Source of the DNA: Candidatus Bathyarchaeum sp. | GTDB lineage: Archaea; Thermoproteota; Bathyarchaeia; Bathyarchaeales; Bathyarchaeaceae | Assembly (NCBI GenBank): GCA_003096255.1 | Contig: PIXS01000156.1 | Coordinates: forward strand, 1-6,403 | Direction: 5' to 3' | DNA: 6,403 nt | Shown here: one piece after another, positions 1-3,935 of the stretch | Layout: each line of letters begins with the position of its first letter | Numbering within the stretch: position 1 is the stretch's first letter | The notes under the pieces: generated by a model | What the model was told of the DNA's origin: nothing | Seen by the model: the letters and a program-made list of their open reading frames with translations, nothing else | The model's database searches: none | Position numbers and translations under genes: made by a program

Positions 1-308
1 CTCACGAAATCAAGGGAGAAACAATTGTAGTCTTTGCTGTCCTGAAGGACGGATACAATGCAAGCGAGGAACTTGCAAAGGAACTGAGAGCGCACATGAG
101 AAAAGCTGTTGGTCCACTCGCAACGCCCGAAAACGTATACTTTGTATCAAAACTTCCGAAGACAAGAAGCGGCAAAATCATGCGAAGAGTTCTAAAAGCA
201 TTGGTTGCTGGACAGACGATAGGTGACCTCTCTACATTAGAAGATCAAGCTTCAGTGGAAGAGGCAAAACGGGCATTCGAAGAATTCCAAAGAATCACGA
301 AGAAGTAA
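1..308 (+). CDS. acs: Acetyl-CoA synthetase (AMP-forming), C-terminal fragment
   Basis: This is the 3' end of an acyl-adenylate-forming enzyme, most likely acetyl-CoA synthetase, which makes acetyl-CoA from acetate, ATP and CoA. The gene is cut by the left edge; the reading frame is open from position 3, beginning HEIKGE, so the first in-frame ATG at 96 is internal. Visible are the end of the small C-terminal domain (KGETIVVFAVL) and the family's A10 motif LPKTRSGKIMRR. The lysine of SGK, codon 174-176, corresponds to the catalytic lysine that orients the adenylate and is the site of regulatory acetylation in this family. The tail after the motif (GDLSTLEDQASVEEAK) fits acetyl-CoA synthetases well, but a propionyl- or other short-chain acyl-CoA synthetase cannot be excluded because the acyl pocket lies outside the window. 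The gene ends in TAA inside a perfect hairpin. Confidence 0.88.
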   Translation, partial: HEIKGETIVVFAVLKDGYNASEELAKELRAHMRKAVGPLATPENVYFVSKLPKTRSGKIMRRVLKALVAGQTIGDLSTLEDQASVEEAKRAFEEFQRITKK

Positions 309-351
309 AATTCTTCGTACCTTTTTCTTTTTTCTTTCTTTAATTTTTTTT
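297..351 (+). terminator. Hairpin plus T-rich tract ending the acyl-CoA synthetase gene
   Basis: Perfect 8-bp arms ACGAAGAA (297-304) and TTCTTCGT (311-318) enclose a 6-nt loop that contains most of the stop codon. They are followed by a T-rich stretch (322-351) including runs of five to eight T. Archaeal RNA polymerase terminates on oligo-T alone, so the T tract is the likely signal and the hairpin may be an extra or may stabilise the 3' end. Confidence 0.65.
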
Positions 352-504
352 AATGTAAATGTGAAACGTGGGCACCAAATTGTTGTGGTGCTGAAGATTT
401 CGGAAAAAAAGACTGCTTTCAACAATGCTCTGTTATTAGGAGCCTAATAGGCGGCTAGAAAGTGTGAAAGAACTGCAGCACTATGTGAATCATAGTTTTG
501 CAGG
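309..504. other. Convergent intergenic region dense in inverted repeats
   Basis: This gap lies between the convergent 3' ends of the acyl-CoA synthetase gene and the LSm-L37e operon and contains no convincing ORF. Beyond the T-rich tract it holds three inverted repeats: GCACCA/TGGTGC (372-377 and 386-391), the near-palindrome TATTAGG-AG-CCTAATA (434-449), and a longer nested hairpin at about 471-505 next to the L37e stop. A run of seven A (403-409) reads as T7 on the minus strand and could end the LSm-L37e transcript. I see no tRNA and no clear C/D-box or H/ACA RNA. Confidence 0.5.
403..409 (-). terminator. Oligo-T run, likely end of LSm-L37e transcript
   Basis: Seven consecutive T on the minus strand, about 100 nt downstream of the L37e stop codon, fit the oligo-T terminators of archaea. 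It is the longest T run on that strand in the gap. Confidence 0.4.
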
Positions 505-505
505 T
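471..505 (-). terminator. Nested stem-loop directly after the L37e stop
   Basis: On the plus strand ACTATG (480-485) pairs with CATAGT (491-496) across a 5-nt loop, and CTGCA (473-477) pairs with TGCAG (499-503) around a small internal loop. On the minus strand this folds immediately after the TAA of L37e and is followed by pyrimidine-rich sequence. It may act in termination or 3'-end stability; no long T run follows directly. Confidence 0.4.
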
Positions 506-702
506 TAGAGTAGTCTTGCCCCGTTTAGGGTTTTGGTCTGCCATGAGTATCTTCTTATTTTAGAGGACTCGCCGTATGCGCATGCTGCACACTTTTTCTG
601 TTTGACGTTGTATGCTCTTCTGCCGCAGCGTCTACATTTGATGTGTAGAACCTTGTGTGAGCGTCTGCCCATTGATGATGTGCCTTTTCCAGTTTTTCCC
701 AT
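505..702 (-). CDS. rpl37e: 50S ribosomal protein L37e
   Basis: Small zinc-ribbon protein of the large ribosomal subunit, found in archaea and eukaryotes and absent from bacteria; it contacts 23S rRNA. The 65-residue product has the family layout: a GTSSMGRRSHK N-terminus, the zinc ligands C23/C26 (CRRC) and C38/C41 (CAAC) spaced CX2C-X11-CX2C, and the RRYSWQ motif near the C-terminus. Arginine and lysine are abundant, as expected for an rRNA binder. The ATG start is supported by an AAGGTGAT ribosome binding site (708-715) five bases upstream. That site overlaps the stop codon of the preceding LSm gene, so the two are almost certainly one operon with coupled translation. The N-terminus seems a few residues longer than is usual before GTxSMG, but no alternative start fits better. 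Confidence 0.96.
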   Translation of the reverse strand: MGKTGKGTSSMGRRSHKVLHIKCRRCGRRAYNVKQKKCAACAYGESSKIRRYSWQTKTLNGARLL

Positions 703-707
703 CGTTT

Positions 708-715
708 ATCACCTT
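708..715 (-). promoter_or_regulatory. Ribosome binding site of L37e overlapping the LSm stop
   Basis: AAGGTGAT on the minus strand complements the archaeal anti-Shine-Dalgarno sequence. Its TGA is the stop codon of the LSm gene (709-711), and the L37e ATG follows after five bases. This implies coupled termination and re-initiation. Confidence 0.8.
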
Positions 716-936
716 GGGGGCGGTGAGATTATTACCACGTTGTCGCCACGGACTATGATGGCGCCTAGTTTCTTCACGTTTTCAACATCTGTTGTGTCGT
801 CTGTTTCATCTAACACTAGATTGAGGTGCTGGTCGAAGCCTTTGAGTTTTCCACGTAGCTTCTTTCCGCCTCTTAGTCGTACTAGAACTATTTTTCCGAG
901 GCTTTCTTCCAAGATTCGGGTCGCCATTTCGCTCAT
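709..936 (-). CDS. Archaeal Sm-like (LSm) RNA-binding protein
   Basis: Archaeal Sm/LSm protein of 75 residues, the usual length. These proteins assemble into ring-shaped heptamers that bind U-rich RNA and are related to eukaryotic spliceosomal Sm proteins and bacterial Hfq. The Sm1 motif runs from about residue 15 to 45 (IVLVRLRGGKKLRGKLKGFD) and the Sm2 motif from about 59 to 71 (AIIVRGDNVVII). The RNA-contacting residues known from Archaeoglobus Sm1, His37, Asn39 and Arg63, are present at the same numbers here (DQHLNL and VRGD). The ATG start at 936 is preceded by a GAGAGGAT ribosome binding site; the second methionine (M4) has none. LSm followed by L37e is a recurrent archaeal gene pair, which suggests joint control of an RNA-binding protein and a ribosome component. 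Confidence 0.96.
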   Translation of the reverse strand: MSEMATRILEESLGKIVLVRLRGGKKLRGKLKGFDQHLNLVLDETDDTTDVENVKKLGAIIVRGDNVVIISPPPR

Positions 937-968
937 ACGTAATCCTCTCGTAAACTTTTGCCCTGTAT

Positions 969-999
969 CGTTTATAGGTTTTGACGTAACGATTTAAAG
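969..999 (-). promoter_or_regulatory. Promoter of the LSm-L37e operon (TATA candidates)
   Basis: On the minus strand CTTTAAATC (991-999) looks like an archaeal TATA box. It would place the transcript start near 970 and give a leader of about 33 nt before the LSm ATG. A second AT-rich candidate, CTATAAAC, lies at about 970-977 and would give a very short leader. The first is favoured. Confidence 0.5.
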
Positions 1000-1103
1000 G
1001 TATCTGCTGCATATTTCATTGTTTCTATAATCCGTTTCCTTTTCCGAGCTTAGATGATTCCATCCAACATTGAGTCCTATTTTGTGTTGATTTTTTGGAG
1101 TTT

Positions 1104-1126
1104 AACAAAAAAAGAATAAGAAAAGA
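1104..1126 (-). terminator. T-rich terminator downstream of hsp20
   Basis: On the minus strand, about 25-50 nt after the hsp20 stop, a pyrimidine-rich stretch ends in seven consecutive T (1107-1113). It fits archaeal oligo-T termination; no strong hairpin precedes it. Confidence 0.55.
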
Positions 1127-1151
1127 AGGTGTGTGGTTAGATGTGACTTGT

Positions 1152-1748
1152 TTATTCGATTTTTATAGGCTTGCTTTTGGTTTTCTCTTGTTTCTTTTTT
1201 GGGACAGTAACGTCTAAGACGCCGTTCGTGTATGCTGATGTTGCCTTTTTAACGTCTACTTTTGCAGGCAGTTTAACTTCTTTGAAGTATTTGCGCTTAG
1301 GAGTTTCAACAGCGATAGTTAACTGGTCATCGGTTCCAGAGAGTTTGATGTCTTTCTTTTCGACACCTGGCAGTTCGACAATTACTCTGACTTCGCCATC
1401 AGCGTCTATAACGTCTGTTAAGGGTTCTCTTTCTTCTTTGACGTCCATGTGTGGTTTTCCAAGCTGAGTGTCTGCTTTGAAATTTCCGAACTCGGTTACG
1501 TTTGGTTTTCCGTCTGGACCCACAGTTACGCTGTAGCCGTACACGAAAGGTCCCCAGCTTTTCACTTTAGTTCCGTCAGGCAATGTTTGTTCTCGCTGAA
1601 GTGCTTCAGGGGCTCGTTTTGATAGCTCCTCAAACTCTTTTGCCATCATTTCTTCCATTTCTTTGAAAGCTTCTTGTATATCAAAAGGGTCGCTTCCGGA
1701 GAATGGGTTTCTTTTAGTCCATCTGGACCATCGGTCTTCGTTTGACAG
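1152..1748 (-). CDS. hsp20: Small heat shock protein Hsp20 (CTG start proposed)
   Basis: Alpha-crystallin-type small heat shock protein, an ATP-independent holdase that keeps unfolding proteins soluble as large oligomers in the cytoplasm. With the proposed CTG start at 1748 the product has 198 residues. Residues 1-60 form a charged, helical N-terminal arm (SNEDRWSRW, EEMMAKEFEEL). A WGPFVYGYSVTVGPDGKP segment typical of archaeal homologues follows. The alpha-crystallin domain spans about 108-186, with VIVELPGV and the conserved YTNGVLDV strand. The C-terminal tail carries an IKI (IxI) motif that docks neighbouring subunits. The CTG is chosen because AGGAGGTGA lies six bases before it, the frame is stopped just upstream, and no ATG, GTG or TTG occurs in frame until the ATG at 1658. 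That ATG would delete 30 residues of family-like N-terminus. The gene is in an operon with the upstream winged-helix regulator. Confidence 0.93.
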   Translation of the reverse strand: MSNEDRWSRWTKRNPFSGSDPFDIQEAFKEMEEMMAKEFEELSKRAPEALQREQTLPDGTKVKSWGPFVYGYSVTVGPDGKPNVTEFGNFKADTQLGKPHMDVKEEREPLTDVIDADGEVRVIVELPGVEKKDIKLSGTDDQLTIAVETPKRKYFKEVKLPAKVDVKKATSAYTNGVLDVTVPKKKQEKTKSKPIKIE

Positions 1749-1754
1749 TGTCTT

Positions 1755-1763
1755 TCACCTCCT
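1755..1763 (-). promoter_or_regulatory. Ribosome binding site deciding the hsp20 start
   Basis: AGGAGGTGA on the minus strand is nearly a full complement to the 16S rRNA 3' end and lies six bases upstream of CTG at 1746-1748. It overlaps the TAG stop of the regulator gene (1762-1764), giving the string TAGGAGGTGA. Its own TGA closes the hsp20 frame upstream, so the start cannot lie further 5'. Confidence 0.8.
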
Positions 1764-2175
1764 AAATGTTTTCGGTCTCTTCTAGAAAGTCTAATAGGCG
1801 GCGTAGGGCGAGGCTCAAGGTTAAGAATGCTGATTGCCCATATTCTGAGCACCTGTATGTTCCTCTTCCAGTTTTTGTCAGAAATCCTCCGGCGCTGAGT
1901 TTTTTTGAGTTCTCCCAGACTGTTTTTGGGTTCAGGTCTAGGTCTTTCATGAAGTCTGCGAAGTTCATTGTGCTGTCTTCTTCCTCTACTAGCCGTCTCA
2001 TCATTTTTAGTCGGGTGTGATTGGATAGTGCGTCAAAGATGCTGGAGAACCGCTGGAAGTCGTCTTCGAATGCTTGGAATTCTATTTCGAGCTGGTCTTT
2101 TGGCCAGTCCATTGGGGATAGGGGCACTTCTAGGATTATTTTTCCGTTACGTACAAGTTGAAGTTTTAAGTTCAT
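1762..2175 (-). CDS. ArsR-like winged-helix regulator, probable heat-shock repressor
   Basis: A 137-residue DNA-binding protein. After an N-terminal beta-rich segment (residues 1-32) comes a winged helix at about 43-113. It contains the ArsR-type signature FDALSNHTRLKMMRRL, a recognition-helix region LDLNPKTVWENSKKL and a wing GFLTKTGRGTYRCSEYG. A C-terminal helix (LALRRLLDFLEE) probably dimerises. No metal-binding cysteine motif of classical ArsR proteins is seen. It lies directly upstream of hsp20 in one operon. Known archaeal heat-shock repressors, Phr of Pyrococcus and HSR1 of Archaeoglobus, are winged-helix proteins, and HSR1 is encoded next to an hsp20 gene, so autoregulated heat-shock control is the best inference. 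The ATG start follows a GAGG ribosome binding site. Specific orthology to Phr or HSR1 is not claimed. Confidence 0.85.
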   Translation of the reverse strand: MNLKLQLVRNGKIILEVPLSPMDWPKDQLEIEFQAFEDDFQRFSSIFDALSNHTRLKMMRRLVEEEDSTMNFADFMKDLDLNPKTVWENSKKLSAGGFLTKTGRGTYRCSEYGQSAFLTLSLALRRLLDFLEETENI

Positions 2176-2188
2176 GTGTCCTCGTCCG

Positions 2189-2208
2189 TTATTACCGCGT
2201 AGTAATAA
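2189..2208. promoter_or_regulatory. Operator-like palindrome downstream of the TATA box
   Basis: Perfect 7-bp inverted repeat TTATTAC (2189-2195) and GTAATAA (2202-2208) with a 6-bp spacer. It lies where transcription of the regulator-hsp20 operon should begin, just downstream (on the minus strand) of the TATA box. Binding here would block polymerase. Confidence 0.6.
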
Positions 2209-2222
2209 ATATAGTTGCCCCC

Positions 2223-2232
2223 AATATAAATA
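2223..2232 (-). promoter_or_regulatory. TATA box of the regulator-hsp20 operon
   Basis: On the minus strand TATTTATATT fits the archaeal TATA consensus. A start about 25 nt downstream falls near 2200, inside the downstream palindrome, giving a leader of about 25 nt with a GAGG ribosome binding site. The box sits between two related palindromes. Confidence 0.6.
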
Positions 2233-2248
2233 TTACTGTAAAGTAATA
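2231..2248. promoter_or_regulatory. Operator-like palindrome over the upstream promoter element
   Basis: Perfect 7-bp inverted repeat TATTACT (2231-2237) and AGTAATA (2242-2248) with a 4-bp spacer. It abuts and slightly overlaps the TATA box on its upstream (BRE) side. It shares the half-site AGTAATAAA with the other palindrome (2201-2209 and 2242-2250), and the palindrome centres are 41 bp apart, about four helical turns. Confidence 0.6.
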
Positions 2249-2266
2249 AACGCCGCGTTGCCACAC

Positions 2267-2272
2267 AAAAAA
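2267..2272 (-). terminator. Oligo-T terminator after pyrI
   Basis: Six consecutive T on the minus strand, 11 bases after the pyrI stop codon, within a T-rich stretch. It separates pyrI from the promoter of the following regulator-hsp20 operon. Confidence 0.5.
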
Positions 2273-2283
2273 GAACAAACCAA

Positions 2284-2748
2284 TCAGAACTGCTTAGGAA
2301 TATCCTGCTTCTCCATGACATAACCGCAGTAATGGCACCTAAGACGCAGAGGCTCCTCGGTGTCCACATAGAAAGTGGATTTCACGGGCTCATTACTGTT
2401 CGAAACACACGCAGGATTAGCACACTTGACAGTCTCCCGTATCACCTCAGGCAACCGAACCAGCTGCTTGTCCACAACCTTGTAGTCTCTGATGATGTTA
2501 ATGCTTGCATGCGGAGCCAAAAGAGCAATCTTGTCCACTTCCGCCGACTTCAGCTCTCTGCCCTCAATCTTCACCATATCCTTCAAGCCCAACGTCTTAC
2601 TGGGCACATTCATGCCAACAGTCACAATGCCGTTAACGTGCCCCGTTATCCCCAAAATCTTTATCACATCCAAAGCATGCCCAGCAGTGATGTGATCTAT
2701 CACTGTACCATCTTTGATTTTTGATACACGCAAAGTCGTTTCAGACAA
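2284..2748 (-). CDS. pyrI: Aspartate carbamoyltransferase regulatory subunit
   Basis: Regulatory chain of aspartate carbamoyltransferase, the first committed enzyme of pyrimidine synthesis. It binds CTP, UTP or ATP and holds catalytic PyrB trimers together. The 154-residue protein has the N-terminal allosteric domain (KDGTVIDHI at 12-20, with D18 and H19; K60 and K94 match the E. coli nucleotide-site lysines). The C-terminal zinc domain has ligands C109, C114, C138 and C141, the same positions as in E. coli. The start is TTG (2746-2748): no ATG, GTG or TTG lies further upstream before a stop, and the length then matches the family. The ribosome binding site is weak (GGGCGGG). A promoter directly precedes it and a T run follows, so it looks monocistronic. 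No pyrB is present in the window, which is unusual because pyrB and pyrI are often adjacent. Confidence 0.96.
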   Translation of the reverse strand: MSETTLRVSKIKDGTVIDHITAGHALDVIKILGITGHVNGIVTVGMNVPSKTLGLKDMVKIEGRELKSAEVDKIALLAPHASINIIRDYKVVDKQLVRLPEVIRETVKCANPACVSNSNEPVKSTFYVDTEEPLRLRCHYCGYVMEKQDIPKQF

Positions 2749-2794
2749 GTTAACCCGCCCACAGGATTCTGTACGTTATATTCTAATGACAGTT

Positions 2795-2802
2795 TATTTA
2801 TA
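2795..2802 (-). promoter_or_regulatory. TATA box of pyrI
   Basis: TATAAATA on the minus strand, with a predicted start about 25 nt downstream near 2773 and a leader of roughly 25 nt to the TTG start codon. The upstream BRE is not well matched. Confidence 0.55.
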
Positions 2803-2880
2803 GCTGCTGTTCGGTCAAGAGCCACTCCAAGTGCACTTACCACGCATCCAAAAAGATTCACAATAACAGATTTACAAAAG

Positions 2881-2923
2881 AGGGGAAAGGGTTAGACAAG
2901 AGAGGGAGAATAACCCTTCCCCT
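2881..2923 (-). terminator. Long hairpin downstream of the small ORF
   Basis: AGGGGAAAGGGTTA (2881-2894) pairs with TAACCCTTCCCCT (2911-2923) apart from one bulged base, around a 16-nt loop. On the minus strand the hairpin begins about 10 nt after the stop of the ORF at 2933 and is followed by CTTTTG, resembling an intrinsic terminator. It lies only about 80 bp upstream of the pyrI TATA box, so it could also insulate pyrI. Confidence 0.5.
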
Positions 2924-2932
2924 TGGAGCCGT

Positions 2933-3154
2933 TCATGCGTGTTTTAGTCTTAGTTTGGAAAACATAGAGGAAATTAACATTTTGAAGTGGTGCTTGATGC
3001 CATAAACGGGAGGAGCTACAATTACACGCGTGTAAGTGATGTTCCTCTTTCGAAGCACCATGAAAGTTTTTGATGCAGAATAAGATGCAGGTCTTGCGGG
3101 AATGTTGTATACTGTGAAAGCGTTTTTTAGAGTTTCCACATCTTCAAAGCTCAT
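2933..3154 (-). CDS. Hypothetical small basic protein, doubtful
   Basis: I do not recognise this ORF. From the ATG at 3154 it encodes 73 residues, beginning MSFEDVETLKNAFTVYN. It is strongly basic in its second half, with a hydrophobic central stretch (RVIVAPPVYG) and a lysine-rich end (MFSKLRLKHA). No signal peptide, cysteine motif or known domain is visible. The ATG is six bases downstream of a run of seven G (3161-3167) that could serve as a poor ribosome binding site. A longer version from GTG at 3211 adds 19 residues but has no ribosome binding site. Support for a real gene is the hairpin just after the stop and the lack of other coding content in this stretch; against it are its short length and unknown family. 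It may also be a remnant of a larger gene. Confidence 0.35.
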   Translation of the reverse strand: MSFEDVETLKNAFTVYNIPARPASYSASKTFMVLRKRNITYTRVIVAPPVYGIKHHFKMLISSMFSKLRLKHA

Positions 3155-3211
3155 CACGTTCCCCCCCAACAAACTGGATTTGGCACGATAGTCTCTAGGT
3201 TTTTGCCACAC

Positions 3212-3442
3212 TCATTTTCAGAAGCGTGTAAAGTACCATGATTCACTCGATTTTGCTTCTGACTTTTTCTGTTTCCTATTTTGTAGTTTTGGCATTTTAA
3301 CCACAATTAACGAATAACGCAGAAGGCATATTCGCATTATCCAAATAATATATAGACCGCTACTTAGTCCATGTAGAGCTGTAGAGCCTTTTGCGAGAAC
3401 GCTTACATAGACAACAATGTACATCTATTTTGAGAGGTCTAG
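3212..3442. other. Intergenic region upstream of arsC
   Basis: This stretch carries a TATA-like element at 3346-3354 that reads well on both strands, and an inverted repeat at the arsC start codon. A 25-codon minus-strand frame (3218-3295, MPKLQNRKQKK) is lysine-rich but too short to support. Nothing else was recognised. Confidence 0.4.
3346..3354 (+). promoter_or_regulatory. TATA box of arsC, possibly bidirectional
   Basis: TAATATATA preceded by CCAAA resembles a BRE plus TATA box for the plus strand, with a start near 3376 and a leader of about 65 nt to arsC. The reverse strand reads TATATATTA and could drive the minus-strand ORF. Confidence 0.45.
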
Positions 3443-3847
3443 ATGAAGAAGAGGATTCTTTTTCTTTGCACACAAAATTCTGCCCGCTCTCAAATGGCAG
3501 AGGGTCTCCTTAACGCCTTCTACGGAGACAACTACGAGGGCTACAGTGCAGGGGTAACGCCCACAAAAGTTAATCCGTACGCGGTTAAGTCAATGGCTGA
3601 AATTGGAGTAGACATCTCCAGAAACCGTTCAAAGAGCATTGAGGAGTTTCGTGGAGAAAACTTCAACTACGTCGTAACCGTGTGTGACAACGCCAGAGAA
3701 ACTTGCCCATTCTTTCCGGGAGAAGAAATCATCCACAAATCGTTTGAGGACCCTGCCCAGTTCAAAGGCTCTGAAGAAGAAATCCTGAAACAGGTTAGAC
3801 GGGTAAGAAACGAAATCAACGAGTGGATAAAAAACAGGTTCACCTAA
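3443..3847 (+). CDS. arsC: Arsenate reductase, thioredoxin-coupled ArsC (LMW phosphatase fold)
   Basis: Cytoplasmic enzyme reducing arsenate to arsenite for export. The 134-residue protein has the low-molecular-weight tyrosine phosphatase fold: the active-site loop CTQNSAR (C9 to R15, CX5R) followed by SQMAEGLL, and a conserved FEDP near residue 103. It also has the second cysteine pair C81 and C88 (VCDNARETCPFFPG). C9/C81/C88 parallels C10/C82/C89 of Staphylococcus aureus ArsC, so the thioredoxin-linked relay through a disulfide looks intact and a true arsenate reductase is favoured over a plain phosphatase. The ATG is preceded by GAGAGGT (3432-3438) four bases upstream. No arsenite pump (ArsB or Acr3) or ArsR-type gene adjoins it, so it stands alone and is convergent with the DUF47 gene. 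A general LMW phosphatase role cannot be ruled out. Confidence 0.92.
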   Translation: MKKRILFLCTQNSARSQMAEGLLNAFYGDNYEGYSAGVTPTKVNPYAVKSMAEIGVDISRNRSKSIEEFRGENFNYVVTVCDNARETCPFFPGEEIIHKSFEDPAQFKGSEEEILKQVRRVRNEINEWIKNRFT

Positions 3848-3906
3848 GAAGCCTGCAATTCAACGCAAACAAACACGCTAGCAAACGCTTGCGGAGCATT
3901 TATTTC

Positions 3907-3935
3907 AAAAAGGGGAGGCTAGGGAGATTCCCTAG
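3907..3935 (-). terminator. Hairpin over the DUF47 stop codon plus T5
   Basis: CTAGGGA (3919-3925) and TCCCTAG (3929-3935) form a perfect 7-bp stem with a 3-nt loop. On the minus strand the TAG stop of the DUF47 gene lies in the second arm. It is followed by CCTCCCC and five T (3907-3911), a bacterial-looking terminator layout. Confidence 0.5.

Larger units (their letters stand above)
937..1151. other. Intergenic region between LSm and hsp20
   Basis: This 215-bp gap holds the LSm promoter at its left end and the T-rich hsp20 terminator at its right end. The middle (about 1020-1100) shows nothing I can assign: no convincing ORF, no tRNA-like fold and no C/D-box pair. Confidence 0.5.

Noticed and set aside
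533..997. A 154-codon plus-strand ORF opposite the LSm and L37e genes
   Set aside because: It is antisense to two certain genes, has cysteine/serine-rich low-quality composition and no ribosome binding site; it is a shadow of their codon use.
1018..1100. Possible C/D-box RNA suggested by AGATGATT near 1051
   Set aside because: The C box is imperfect and no CTGA D box follows at a suitable distance.
444..1802. CTAATAGGCGGC occurs at 444-455 and 1791-1802, next to CTAGAAAGT in opposite order
   Set aside because: A 12-base match is expected about once by chance in a window this size, and one copy lies inside the coding end of the regulator gene; no larger repeat surrounds it.
2332..2724. A 130-codon plus-strand ORF opposite pyrI
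   Set aside because: It is fully antisense to a well-supported pyrI and shows no family features.
2700..2861. A 53-codon minus-strand frame from GTG overlapping the pyrI start (NLFGCVVSALGVAL...)
   Set aside because: It runs through the pyrI TATA box and into pyrI in another frame, lacks a ribosome binding site, and is short enough for chance.
3311..3334. Inverted repeat CGAATA/TATTCG upstream of the arsC TATA box
   Set aside because: Arms are only six bases with a 12-base spacer in AT-rich sequence; it is not distinguishable from chance.
3218..3424. A minus-strand ORF upstream of the small basic ORF, with a lysine-rich 25-codon 3' part (MPKLQNRKQKK)
   Set aside because: Its hydrophobic first half overlaps the probable promoter region, no ribosome binding site is seen, and the remaining 25 codons are too short to support.
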